Part shown: piece after piece, positions 46,770-58,565 of the stretch
Position numbering within the stretch: position 1 is the first letter of the stretch
Layout: the number at the start of each line of letters is the position of its first letter
Position numbers and translations under genes: made by a program
Notes under the pieces: generated by a model
The model's input: only the letters and a program-made list of their open reading frames with translations
Told to the model about the DNA's origin: nothing
Databases searched by the model: none
Assembly (NCBI RefSeq): GCF_007565055.1
Contig: NC_044550.1
Location: 91,542,174 to 91,606,173, forward strand
Direction of reading: 5' to 3'
DNA: 64,000 nt
Source: Rhinopithecus roxellana
Taxonomy: Eukaryota; Chordata; Mammalia; Primates; Cercopithecidae

Positions 46770-47640
46770 GACAGCCTAGCTCACTCTACCTCCACCTTCA
46801 TTAGCGGCACTGCTTCAGTACTTACTGAGAACATGGAGCAGTAGGCTATGGCGTGCTAGGTGAACCTGAGCTGGGCACAGATGATGGGATTTGAAATACA
46901 TCCTTGGCTTACCCAAGAATTTTTGCTAAAAGTCACAGAAAACATTCTGGCTTACTTTAGGACCTGGATATCAAAGGATATGGAGAGCTGCAGTTAGCGT
47001 TTATGTCACGGCAATTCAGGAGACTTGTGAGGGAAGTTATTTGGCAGAGGAAGAGAACAGTATTTAGGGATCCATGGTTGAAAACCACAAAGCCTGATAG
47101 AGTCAGTGCTTGAAGGTCTCCACATCCTCAAAAGCCAGGCAGCAATTCTTGCAATTGAGTAATGAATGGTTTCCCAAGTCCTTGACTCAGTCCCTGGTCA
47201 CACAGTCTCATAAAACAGTATTCCCCAGGCATTGTCACCGGACCACTTGCATGTTACAAGGCTCCTATCCTCTTTTCAAATTAGTCACCTGAGATGCTAC
47301 TGAAGAAATCTCATGATTGCAAGCAATTCCGTGTGTAAATTCATCATGGTCACCACCAAGAGCAATGTCCTCATATGGTCTCAGATACATTAAAGCTCAT
47401 AAGTCAAGAACACTGTAAGATTTGCAGAATGACAAGTATTCTGTCTCCTGGCTTAACATAGCACTGGCTGTCTCCAGAGTCCTTGGAACTTCTCATCTCA
47501 ACAGTTCTTAGTACTGACTTTCAATGTTTAACCACTGAGGCTCAGTCTCCACACAAATAGCTGGGAAAGGACCAAATGCTTCTTCTCCATTCCTACATGA
47601 TCTTCTTCCTCAAACCTCATCATCTACAGCACCTCAGATT
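46770..47640. other. GC-richer intronic segment of unknown origin
   Basis: About 870 bp with clearly higher G+C than the flanks and no Alu or L1 sequence. The longest frame (47110-47292, plus) has no recognisable domain. It could be an old ERV piece or conserved non-coding DNA. Confidence 0.4.
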
Positions 47641-48915
47641 TCAAAACAAGCCTTCGCATGTACATTAATTGTTGCAAATGAAAAGTAGTGAGTGGTGATT
47701 GGGTGTATTTGAGGAATGGGTTAGCCAGACACTTTAGCCTGTTATAAAAACCAACTGCGCTGCAATTCACATCTAAAACAAAAGCATTTTGAAAGTTGTT
47801 CCAATGTCCCAATTATTAAAGTCATATTCTTTGGGAAAAAAAAAAAGTTCCAGAACCACAGAATTTGAACAGCTATAAGAATTTGTATTACAAGAATTCT
47901 ACTTGTGAAGGCTTAAATTCAAAACATATGATTAAGTGGTTAGTGTTTTATAAATAAGTGTGGGTAGGATTATTAATATCTAGCTTTTCTTTTTTTTCTA
48001 ATTGGATTATAAATGTTATATTTCTAACTGAAAGGTAAGAAATGCTGAACATATAAGATACTGTTATCATAATTCTTCCCCTACACATAAATAATAAGTA
48101 AACCCGCTCACAATATGCTGTTTCAATGACATCTTCCATTATGTTATAACTGACACAGTTTTTTCATGGACATAAACCATAAATTCGACATGAGCTATCA
48201 TTCATTTGTTTATGAATAAATGAACATAAAGGAATTTATATTTAGTTTTTCATATTATCCCACACCAACCCTTGTAAGAAAAGATGGAATGCCCTTCCTA
48301 CTCAAGTACCAGAGGATTTAGTTTTTATCTGAACATCATCACATAAATAGTTCAGTAAAACATACCTGTTTATAAAGCATGGTCACATTCATGTTTGTGA
48401 GAGGGGAAGCAGAGAGAACTAGAACCGCCACATTTAGTAAAGATTTATTACAAGAGCAAGGATAGTTTCTGAATGGTCTTAATGCTTAGATGTGTTTGAG
48501 AAATGATAGCACTTTGAAGTTTTCTGTTTCCAAAGCAGAGGTTGAAGAAGCTAAAATAAACCACAGGCTATTCTCCCATGTGAATAAGTACATTATAGAA
48601 ATTCTACATTAAATGTTTTAGCTATATTACTTCTTTCCTACATTCCACTTTTAGATTTTTTTCCTTAAAAAAGTAGAATGTGCTTCTGAATATGGAAGTC
48701 CTTATTTTCTTTCAGTGTTCTGTTTATTCTGATACATAGGGAGTCTAATTGTACTTGGCAAAATCAAAACTTAAATACATAATTTAATTATAGTATATTC
48801 AAAGTGTCCAATTGCTTAACTGGATTAGTATTGCAGTATAAAGGTCTATCACTTTTAGTGAGTAATTGGGACATATGGCAAAATCAGATTTTTAAATTTA
48901 AATTTTTATTTACTT
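47641..48915. other. Unique AT-rich intron
   Basis: Nothing recognised. Confidence 0.45.
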
Positions 48916-48919
48916 ATTT

Positions 48920-49205
48920 TTTTTTGAGACAAAGTTTCACTCTGTTGCCCAGGCTGGAGTGCAGTGGCCTGATCTTAGGTAACTGCAGCCTCTGACTCCT
49001 GGGCTCAAGGGAATCCCTGCCTCAGACTCCTGAGTAGCTGGGACTATAGGCATATACCAGCACGCCTTGCTAATTTTCATATTTTTTGTAGAGATGGATC
49101 TTGCTGTGTTGCCAAGGCTAGCCTTGAACTCCTGGATTCAAAGGATCCTCCCACTTTGGCCTCCCAGTGTGCTGAGATTATAGAAATCAACCACTATGCC
49201 CAGCT
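48920..49205 (-). mobile_element. AluJ-like element
   Basis: Antisense Alu, strongly diverged, with J-type 'gactcctgggctcaaggg' and 'ccttgaactcctggattcaa'. Confidence 0.88.
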
Positions 49206-49553
49206 AAAATCTATATACATCATATATATTGTAGATTGTATTTCAAATATTAAAGCCCTCTAACTCTTTTTGAGGAGATTAAGAGCTTAGGATACAAAAC
49301 TGACAACTATGTCTTAAGGTGGCATTTTATAAAACTGGTTGTTCTTCCTAATTTGGGATTGAAAAAATAATCTGAAAAGAGTAGTTTCCCTAAAGTCACT
49401 CATTTTTCTGATTAATGTGTGTTTTATGCAGGAGTTGATAAATGGGTCAGAGGTGGCATAGAAGAAACAGAGTAAGCAATTAGAAGATAAGAAAATGTTT
49501 ATAAAGTACAGAAGTAGAAATAGAAAAGTAAGATGAAACAAAGGCAAAAGCAA

Positions 49554-49850
49554 GGCCAGGAGCAGTGGCTCACACTTTTAATCCCAGCACATTGGGATGC
49601 TAAGGTGGATGGATCACTTGAGGCCAGGCATTCAAGACCAGCCTGGCCAACATGTGAAAACCTGTCTCTGCTAAAAATACAAAAATTAGCCAGATTCGGT
49701 GGCGTGCACCTGTAGTCTCAGCTGCTTGGGAGGCTGCGTTGGGAGAATCACTTGAACCCAGGGAGGCAGAAGTTGCAGTGAGCCAAGATGAAGCCCCCAC
49801 ACTCCAGCCTGGGCAAGAGAGTGAGAATCTGTCTCAAAAAGAGAAACAAT
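49554..49850 (+). mobile_element. Alu (AluS/J-like)
   Basis: Full-length dimeric Alu with tail 'caaaaagagaaac'. Confidence 0.92.
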
Positions 49851-49984
49851 CTATTAATTAATCAAAAAATATTACCAACGCATTCATTTTATACATGTAA
49901 GACAGAAATAGTAACTTAAAAAAAAAGTTTTATGAAGAAACAGGTTTTGCATGAGTTGGATTCTAGATACCATATGACCAAATT

Positions 49985-50095
49985 CAATAATTATTCACAA
50001 TCTACTACGTGTATACACTGCGTAAAACACTATGAAGGAAATAGAGAGAAAATAAATGGTCTCTATCCTTAAGGTAAACTACTGTCAAGCAGAAG
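49985..50095 (-). mobile_element. LINE2 3' fragment, antisense
   Basis: 'ttattcacaatctactacgt', 'gtatacactgcgtaaaacac' and 'ggtctctatccttaaggtaa' resemble the reverse of the L2 terminus. Confidence 0.5.
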
Positions 50096-50940
50096 GGTGC
50101 TTATGTTCCTATTGTTCCTATGCCCTGACTTTCAAAGAGTGTTTCCGGAACCTCTTCAAAGATGGGAGAAGGGATGGATGTAGCTACATCCCGGCTTCAG
50201 CTACTAAATTACATTTTTGTTAGTGTTAGGCTTTCATTTGAAGAGAGAGTTTATATTGGTCTAGATCCCAGAAGGAAAGGGCAAATTCTAATTGGAATAA
50301 ATCAAGAAGGGCACAATAAAGTGACTATTTGCAGAGAAGTGTCAACTGACCACAAAGGATAATGCAGTAATATGAGGAGAGTAACAATGAAGCTGTTACC
50401 GCCTGCTGGTCCTGGAAGAAAGGAGCTATTTGCAAATGTATGCTTCTTGAGGATCTGTGAACTCTGATCAGAGGAAACCACCGCTCTCCTACAAATGAAC
50501 AGACAAGGAGCCGATGGTGGGGGCTAGTACTCTGGTCCCACTCCTTGCAATCTCCAGTCAGGCCTCATTTTCCAAACTAACCAGAAACCATATTAGCTAG
50601 CCTTTCAGGATGGAGGGCAAGGTACAGAGGAGTGGAAAATGTACCTGGGGATGGAAATGCAAAACAACAGGCAACGAGTTCCTTAGCTAAAGACTGTGAA
50701 AAACTCAAGTCCAGTGAATGTATAGAGCTACATGGAGTTAGGATCCTGACATGTATATTTAATTTCTAATAGGGCTCATTTGACAGCTGATACAGAAAAA
50801 TTGTATCAACTTTGCAAGTGGGGAACATAAATTGTTTTAACTTTTGTTTTTACCTGAAATGAATATTTAGGTAACATTTTCTTACTTCTGATAAAGTTTT
50901 AGAAAATGCTTCATAACATTTAATTATAGGTAAAATACAC
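50096..50940. other. GC-richer intronic segment, unidentified
   Basis: Similar in character to 46770-47640. No domain is seen in the 66-codon frame at 50162-50362. Family unknown. Confidence 0.4.
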
Positions 50941-50942
50941 GT

Positions 50943-51260
50943 TTTTTTTTTTTGTTTGTTTGTTCTGTTTTTTTTCTTGAGGCAGAGTCCCACTCTGTCG
51001 CCCAGGCTGGCATGCAGTGGTGCAATCTCGGCTCACTGCAACCTCCACCTTCTGGGTTCAAGTGATTCTCCTGCCTCAGCATCCCAAGTAGCTGGGACCA
51101 CAGGCACGTGCCACCACGTCTGGCTAATTTTTTGTGTTTTTAGTAGAGACGGGGTTTCACCGTGTTAGCCAGGATGGTCTAGATCCCCTGACCTTGTGAC
51201 CTGCCCGCCTCAGCCTCCCAAAGTGCAGGGATTACAGGCGTGAGCCACCGTGCCTGGCCA
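50943..51260 (-). mobile_element. Alu (AluS/Y-like)
   Basis: Antisense Alu with a T/G-interrupted tail at 50943-50978. The flanks share 'aatacac' (50935-50941 and 51260-51266), the target duplication. Confidence 0.93.
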
Positions 51261-51769
51261 ATACACATAATTTTAATAACCATGTAGTAAAGGTTACACA
51301 CATGATCAATACTAGTTAATGTATTATTATTTTCCAATTACCCTTTACAATTTCTTCAGACACATTAAAACTGCATAAGTAATTATTGCTTACCAGACTA
51401 TGTAATATACATAAAATAGACTGTAATATATGTTTAGAAATTTATCTAGATTTGCTTTTTTTAAAAAAGTTTATATTTTGGTTTGCATGTTTTGGGGTAT
51501 GTGCAAATTAGGGAAAATAAAGTCAAAGTTGTGTTTTGCTTTTACGGTCTTCAAATTATCTCTAAATAAACATTTGGAAGCATTTTAGCCTTTGACTCCT
51601 CTGTTTTCCTTGAGCTACTCAATTAATGGTTGGATTTATTTATTACTGATTTAAGAAGAAATAGCCTTTTTGTAGATACCAAATTTTAAATCAAAGACAA
51701 GAGATAAATCCTGAAGGGATTTAAATAGCAAACAAATTCTAGAAGCAAGTATTCTGAAAATCTGAAAGT

Positions 51770-52600
51770 GAACAAATTCTCTAGGTCAAGGCCTATTATC
51801 AAAATTATATTTCAGAACTAAAAATACAATACTAACCAATATAACAAAAAAAGATGAAAGTTTTTAGCAGATTAGAAATTGCAAACAGAGGGAAAAAGAT
51901 GATATAATAGAATATATGTAACACTAGAAAATTAACTGTAAACCTACTGTTAACATAGAATAATTGGAAATGTCAAGGACACAAAATAATATTCATAAAT
52001 TAATATATTTTATACATACTAACAAAAACTAATCAAGAGAGAGAATGGGAAAAATGACTGATTAATATTAGCAATTAAAAAGGTAAAATATCTGTGAACA
52101 CGCAGAAGCAGAAATAAATTTTTCTTTATATTGCAATTAAAAATGACTGAAATAAGTAGAAATCTATCATATTCCTTTAAAATATGTTAAAACTCAATCT
52201 ATAAATTTAATATACTCTTTCAAAATATTAACATTTTACAATTAGATTGACTAATTCTAAAATCTAAAATTAAAATACTAATGTTGTTTAACTTGGTAAA
52301 CTGACCATAAAATTCATGGAAACCCTACCAAAAAGACAGCCAATAGGTTTTGAGAAAAAAAAAAATTGTAGGAGATTTTTTCTCCTGCATATTTATATAT
52401 ATTATACAGGTTCTAGAAGGAAATCAGTGAATAATTTATTTATTAAGAAAGAGAAAGACCAATGAAATAAATAGAATGTTCAGAAATATACTACATGTAT
52501 ATGGGCTGCAAGTACAAAGTAATGGACTATTCAATAAAATCAGGACAAATACAAAGCTATCCTCAAGAGAGAGACAAACAGTTGAAGTAATACCTTAAAT
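51770..52600 (+). mobile_element. Old L1 (L1M) ORF2 fragment
   Basis: Diverged sense ORF2: 'aaaattcatggaaaccctac', 'agaccaatgaaataaataga' and 'gaaatatactacatgtata' occur in the order of the reverse transcriptase C-terminal region. Confidence 0.6.
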
Positions 52601-52603
52601 ACT

Positions 52604-52920
52604 AGGTGGTTATAATAATCTCCAATTAATCCTACCTACCAGTATCAATGCCCTTGGGTAGTCCTCTCCCACACTGACCCTAGACTTGGCCATGTGACTT
52701 GTTTATGCCCACGGGATATCAGCAAACAGGAGGCAAGCAGAGACTTGACCAGTTAAGGCTTTCCCTCTTAGAGTACTGCAGTCACGTTTGAAGAATGTGG
52801 TATAGCATCATTGACGATAAAAAACACTGAGAGAGAAGCCCACCCATCCCAGATATCCTAGCTGAGCTTAGTCATCAACCAATCCAGAAGTGACCGAAGC
52901 CACATGAACACACACATGAT
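52604..52920. mobile_element. Old interspersed repeat, LTR-like, family unresolved
   Basis: 'cttggccatgtgacttgttt', 'gggatatcagcaaacaggag' and 'gcaagcagagacttgacc' are landmarks of a mammal-wide repeat I have seen among LTR-type elements. It separates two old L1 fragments. Confidence 0.45.
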
Positions 52921-52924
52921 TGAT

Positions 52925-53540
52925 TAAGTAAAATATGGTGGGCCACACTATAGATTTCTATGGATGATTATAAAGCAGTAGACCAAATATACAAAGAGCA
53001 ACAAGAATATTTCTTTAACTAATGTAGGCTTGAAAGAAAATAAGTAAGACACAGCTGGGTGCGGTGGCTTACGCCTGTAATCCCAGCACTTTGGTAAGCC
53101 GAGGCACTCAGATGACCTGAGGTCAGGAGTTCGAGACCAGCCTAACCAATATAGTGAAACTCCATCTCTACTAAAAATACAAAAAAAAAAAAAAAATTAG
53201 CTGGACGTGGTGGCACGTGCCTGTAATCCCAGCTACTCAGGAAGCAGAGGCAAGAGAATGGCTTGAACCTGGGTGGCAGAAGTTGCAGTGACTTGAGATC
53301 GCACCACTGCACTCCAGCCTGGGTGACAGAGCAAGACTCTGTCTCAAAAAAAAAAAAAAAAAAAAAAAAAAGAAAGAAATAAGACACAATATGACATATA
53401 GGCCATATTATCATTTATATAAATGAAAAATGTAAAAAAAAAAGAAAGCAAACACAAACAAGCCAAAAAGCTATGCACATTTTATAAGAAATATACAAAG
53501 CAAAGGATACTTTGAACTTCAGAGTGGTTGACTACATGGT
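52925..53540 (+). mobile_element. Old L1 (L1M) 3' fragment split by an Alu
   Basis: 'gattataaagcagtagacca' left of the Alu, and 'atttatataaatgaaaaatg' then 'gctatgcacattttataaga' right of it, follow the L1M ORF2 end and 3' UTR. Confidence 0.55.
53053..53371 (+). mobile_element. Alu (AluS-like)
   Basis: Full length with a 28-base poly(A) tail; 'taagacaca' on both sides marks the target duplication. Confidence 0.94.
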
Positions 53541-54469
53541 TTGCAAAAGGAAAATTAAAGTGTGGAAGACAAATAAAGACAATTGATAAACTAATAAAAG
53601 AGTGATCTTGTCCATATAAATAATTGTGGTATTCTGTGAACTAGGGAGTATAATGAATTAATTCAACTCTGTTCACTCTCTTCCACCCCAAATCAAAAGA
53701 GCAATTATTTATCTTGAAGATGGGAGTAGCATTTCACAAGTGTAGAAACTGTGCAAGTGAAAGGCAGTGGATAAAAGGGAGATTTTTCAAGATATGTAAC
53801 TTCTGTTTGTATGCCTTTAACAATGTGAATGTCTTACCCATTAAATAAATTTTCTTCTAGGACAAAAACACAAAGAAAAACTATTCGATGATATTTTCCT
53901 AAATATAATATAAATTTCCTGATTTTATATAGTCCTTGTATATGTATATATACACACACATAAAAACCTCTATATACACACACATATGTACTACACTCCA
54001 CTGTCATAAATTTAAACAATGTAGTGGTGTTTTAACAAAAGAGAAAATATTGGTGGAATAGAATAAGGATTTTAGAAGGAAACATATCATATGTATAAAA
54101 TTAATGATATAATAAAGGTAGCATTTTATACAGATACAGGCTATATAATATAGTGGGTTCAGCTAAACACTGTATAATCTAGAGTACTGAGGTAACTTAA
54201 TATTAAAACACATGCATATATCATTTTTAACATAAAATGATATCTATATAAATGAAAAAATTGAGGTTAAGAATAAAATTACATATAATATTTGATGATT
54301 GGTATTAATAGTATTGTAATGCTATTAGAAACAAAAACCATACATAGTGAAGAAGAGACTTTTTAAAGCAAGATAAAAGTCATATAAGTTAAAAGCATAA
54401 AGCTTGATAAAGGTGACTATATTAAAAATAAACAATGGTTAAGGTAATCTAACAAACAAGAGAAAATAT

Positions 54470-55085
54470 GACAGAAAAGGATTAATATTCTGACTATAAA
54501 ATGAATTATTAATAGTCAAAACAAGAAAAGAACTGAGAAGGAAATGTAACAAACAAATGGCTATTACTCATATAAGGGAAGAATTAATGATCTATAAACA
54601 TCAGAAGATTCACAATCCTTATAAATAATTAGATGAATGCAAATTAAATCCCTAAAACCATATATTTATTTCACCCGTTAATTAGCAACAACAATAAAAT
54701 GTGTTAAGATCCAAGACTGCCAAGGATGTGAATAAATATAATCTCTCATATACTATTGATAGAAACGTAATTGTTTTAGGTTTTCTGGATAACGATTTGG
54801 CATTATTTCATAAAAGTTAAGTTGTGACTCTGCTTTAATAAAGCAATAATGTCCTTCACTATTTCCCCTCAGTAAATGCTCATAAATGACCACAAAATAG
54901 CATGCACAAGGATATTTATTGCAGCACTGGTTGCAACAAGAAAATGTAGAAATATTCAAATGTAAAACGATAGAGAAATGCCTAAACTATGAACTTTCCA
55001 CCAAATGAAATTCCACGCTGCAGTTGTAAAAATGATAGTATATTAGGACTGACACAGAGATGTCTCCGAAATTATTCATTTTCAA
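54470..55085 (+). mobile_element. Old L1 (L1M) ORF2 3' region
   Basis: 'aaggattaatattctgacta', 'caaatggctattactcatat', 'ggatatttattgcagcactg' and 'ggactgacacagagatgtct' match the ORF2 3' region in sense order. Confidence 0.75.
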
Positions 55086-55880
55086 TTGAATATATTCCAG
55101 ATATTAAAAAATACTGCATATCTTAATGCTCTTTTATGTAATCACTTCAGTAAATAATCTGAGAGATTACTCAACAACCTGCTCCATCCTCCTAAAGAGA
55201 AAAAGCCCTTATAAAAGGAGACTACCTGTTACCATATGTACTTCTGCATTGTTTGGATATTGCTTCTATGCATTAAAATATATAAAGAAAATACGCAACT
55301 TTTCAACTTCATTATGTTTTAACTGAATGAAGTTGTATCAGTTAGATATCATTTTTATTTAATAAATTAGAAGTATATAATTTTAAAGAGTGCTCAGTGG
55401 AATTGGCACTTTCTGATATTCCTAATGGCGGTGTAACTTGCATGTACAAAGTAATTAGTAATTAGCATGAAGGATCTTCCACATATGTCTACCCCTGTGA
55501 TGCTAACTCACTTCCTGGTCAACTATTCTGAGGAAATAATAATAAATATGAATAAAGCTTTATGCACGAATACATTCTTAACATTATTATGTTGTAGGAA
55601 ACATTTTAAGCAATTAAAAGCCCAGATAAAAATGAATATTTATGTAAATGACAAATGATATAGCCACTTGGTGCAGTAGAATACACATGTTAAAGAGATG
55701 TTTACAAAACACTAATTTAAGATTCAATAAATTATATAAACATAGCGCAATATTGCACGAATGGTATAATTAAGCCATTAAAAATAAAATAAGCAAAGTC
55801 TATGCATGGACTGAAGAGATACATGCTCAGAGGTTAACTGTGGTTATGGAAAACTGCATTAAACTTGTTTTGTTATGTTT
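55086..55880. other. Unique AT-rich intron
   Basis: Nothing recognised. Confidence 0.45.
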
Positions 55881-55882
55881 TA

Positions 55883-56914
55883 CAGTTGACCGCTGAACGA
55901 CATAGGGGATAGTGGCACCAATGTCACGAATGGTCAAAAACCTGCTCATAACTTTTCACTCCGCAGGAACGTAATTACTAAGAGCCTACTGTTGACCTGA
56001 AGCCTTACTGTAACATAAACAACACGTATTTTGTATGTTATATAAATTGTATAATTTATTCTTACAATAAAGTAAGCTAGAGGAAAGAAAATGTTATTTA
56101 GAAAAGCATATTGAAGATAAAATATGTTCACAGTACTGTACTATATTTTTCATTGCCATAAGTTTGCATCATCTGTTTACAATATGAACAGTCTGTCTAA
56201 AACGATAGGCAACCGCAGCTGTAGACCTCAATCTATGGTACATATCAAGCAAACCAACTTTTTCTTTTAATATCATGACTTTATTCTGATCCTTGGGAGC
56301 ATTTTCACACCACTTAGTGGTAGTTTGTATGTGTCTCAAAATGTTATTCAGAGTTTGTGGCATTGCATGGAACATGGTCAAAAATACTTGAGCACCGTGA
56401 GTGATCACTTTTAACTGTGATACAAAATTTACTGCAGAGACGAACTGCTCACATGGAGTGGAGATGACTGCGTTTTATGAGGATACTCACAACACTTTAG
56501 CTCACTGCAAGAGCAATAGGAGGTGGCTACTAAGTAGTACAGTATGTACTACAGTTAATTTTATGCAGTTATAATTTAATATTGCATCTTGGTTTGTTTA
56601 CATTTCTCTGGACTGTGAATCACATTATGTACAGTATGTAAGCGACTGTGTGCATACGTTTGGATAAATTTTAACTTCTTATAATAGATTTGTGTATATT
56701 TAATAATAGTAAATAATAAAATAAACTAGTATCTAAATATATTATATGCTTCATCATATACATAACTTTTATTTCATTTCTTCATACTTCTAGACTCCAT
56801 GGTTTTTCTGAGAATTTTTTCATATTGTCCAAATCTCCAAAATAAATTTCAATATATTTCTGAAAAAAATCAGTGAACCCATGGAGTTCAAACCTATATT
56901 ATTCAGGTCAACTA
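55883..56914 (-). mobile_element. Tigger2-like DNA transposon, internally deleted
   Basis: Terminal inverted repeats: left 'cagttgaccgctgaacgaca', right '...attcaggtcaacta', with TA at 55881-55882 and a decayed TA (CA) on the right. Internal landmarks include 'tactgttgacctgaagcctt', 'ttcttacaataaagtaagct' and 'caagagcaataggaggtggc'. At about 1.03 kb it is far shorter than a full Tigger2 (about 2.7 kb), so the middle and most of the transposase are missing. The residual transposase reads on the minus strand. Confidence 0.85.
56169..56408 (-). pseudogene. Tigger transposase N-terminal remnant
   Basis: A 79-codon frame inside the transposon contains KVGLLDMYHRLRSTAAVA, the pogo-type helix-turn-helix DNA-binding start typical of Tigger/TIGD transposases. 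The DDE catalytic core is absent. The protein cannot be active; it marks the element's coding strand. Confidence 0.8.
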
Positions 56915-56916
56915 CA

Positions 56917-58210
56917 TTTTGTCTTGTTTGGTTTACATTTGCAGGCTTTGTTCAGTGGACAGAAATTACTTTTGTACTGAGAAAAAATACATAGGTAGGT
57001 ACATAAATAGATGAGTAGATATATACAAATATATATGAGTTTTAGATAAAATTTCAGATAGTTCTCATAAGAATTGCTTATCATCATTTTAATCTTAAAT
57101 ATGCATTTCTAAGAATCCAAATATAAGTACAGACTGTACTTGATGTTTCAGTAAAAAGAGTCATCCATATAAAGACCCGTCTTCAAGGAAGTATAAGACC
57201 AAGATAGACGTGATGAATCATTTTAAAAATATCAGGATATGTTTAGATATAAAACTTAATACAAATATTTATAAATAAAAAGATTCCTTATAGTATAAAT
57301 GAATCAATGAGGTAATGATACAACTATAAGTAAATAGTATAAGAAAGGGCATAGTTGCTAAATATTACATAGGGAACAATTGACAGCATTATAATCTATT
57401 ATACAATATCATCAAAGAATTTTTGTAGTACAATGACGCTAAATGTTTGCCAGGATAAAATGCTTGCAGCTATTATTTTAGTAAATAGAAGTGTACATGA
57501 GAAAACAATTCTATGGTAAAACTGGAATACATTATTACTCCTCTGAGGGCATTATTTTATTATGTTAATCAGAGATAACTTTTTATAGTTCCCTAAACTA
57601 TCCTATCTTTGAAAATCTGTTTTGAATTCCAACCCTCATTAACTAATTATTTTTCACAACTTCGGTACTCAAAATAACACCTTTGATAATTGTCTTGACT
57701 CTCATTTTCAACAATATTTGATGATTTCCATTTTGAATTTTATCATGTGCAATTTAGTGACTGAACTTTAGAATTTAACATTGAATGTGGTTTTATTGAA
57801 AACTTATGAAAAGGCATAGTTATTTTAGAGATTGAACTAAGCATACAAAATACAGAGGTGAGGACAAACAAGGTTGAAACAGTTGAATTTTATAGCTATT
57901 TCATCAATTCTGCTTGAAAACCTAATCTTATTAAATTTAGTAGCCTTTCTCTGATGACTACTTTTTTAATTAACACAATGATGCTATAGAGAAACATGTT
58001 GAGAAATTTTATGAGGAAGAAAGCAGAAACAGAAAAGCCAAAGTATGTTGATGATACTTATATTGTAAGTCTACCTCAATACTATAATTTCATTGGTTTG
58101 GTTTTTGTATGTATAATGGTGATTATGCTAAATCCGAGAATACTCAGATAATAAATTAGTTTTAAGAATCTCAGTGTTTTAAATCATAACATTTCCATGA
58201 ATGGAAAAGT
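56917..58210. other. Unique AT-rich intron
   Basis: Nothing recognised. Confidence 0.45.
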
Positions 58211-58237
58211 ACATATACCTAGATTGTTTATTATTTA

Positions 58238-58550
58238 TTTATTTATTTGAGACTGAGTCTCGCTTTGTCACCCAGGATGGAGTGCAGTGGCCCAATCTCG
58301 GTTCACTGCAAGCTTCGCCTCCCGGGTTCACGCCATTCTCCTGTTTCAGCCTCCATAGTAGCTGGGACTACAGGTGCCTGCCACCATGCCTGGCTATTTT
58401 TTTTTTTTTTTTGTATTTTTTTTGTATTTTTTAGTAGAGATGGGATTTCACCGTGTTAGCCAGGATGGTCTTGATCTCTTGACCTCGTGATCTGCCCGCC
58501 TCGAACTCTCAAAATACTGGGATTACAGGAGTGAGCCACCGCACCTGGCC
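58238..58550 (-). mobile_element. AluY-like element
   Basis: Antisense Alu with target duplication tatacctagattgtt / tatacctagactgtt (58214-58228, 58551-58565, one mismatch), and AluY states such as 'ggttcacgccattctcctg'. Confidence 0.94.
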
Positions 58551-58565
58551 TATACCTAGACTGTT

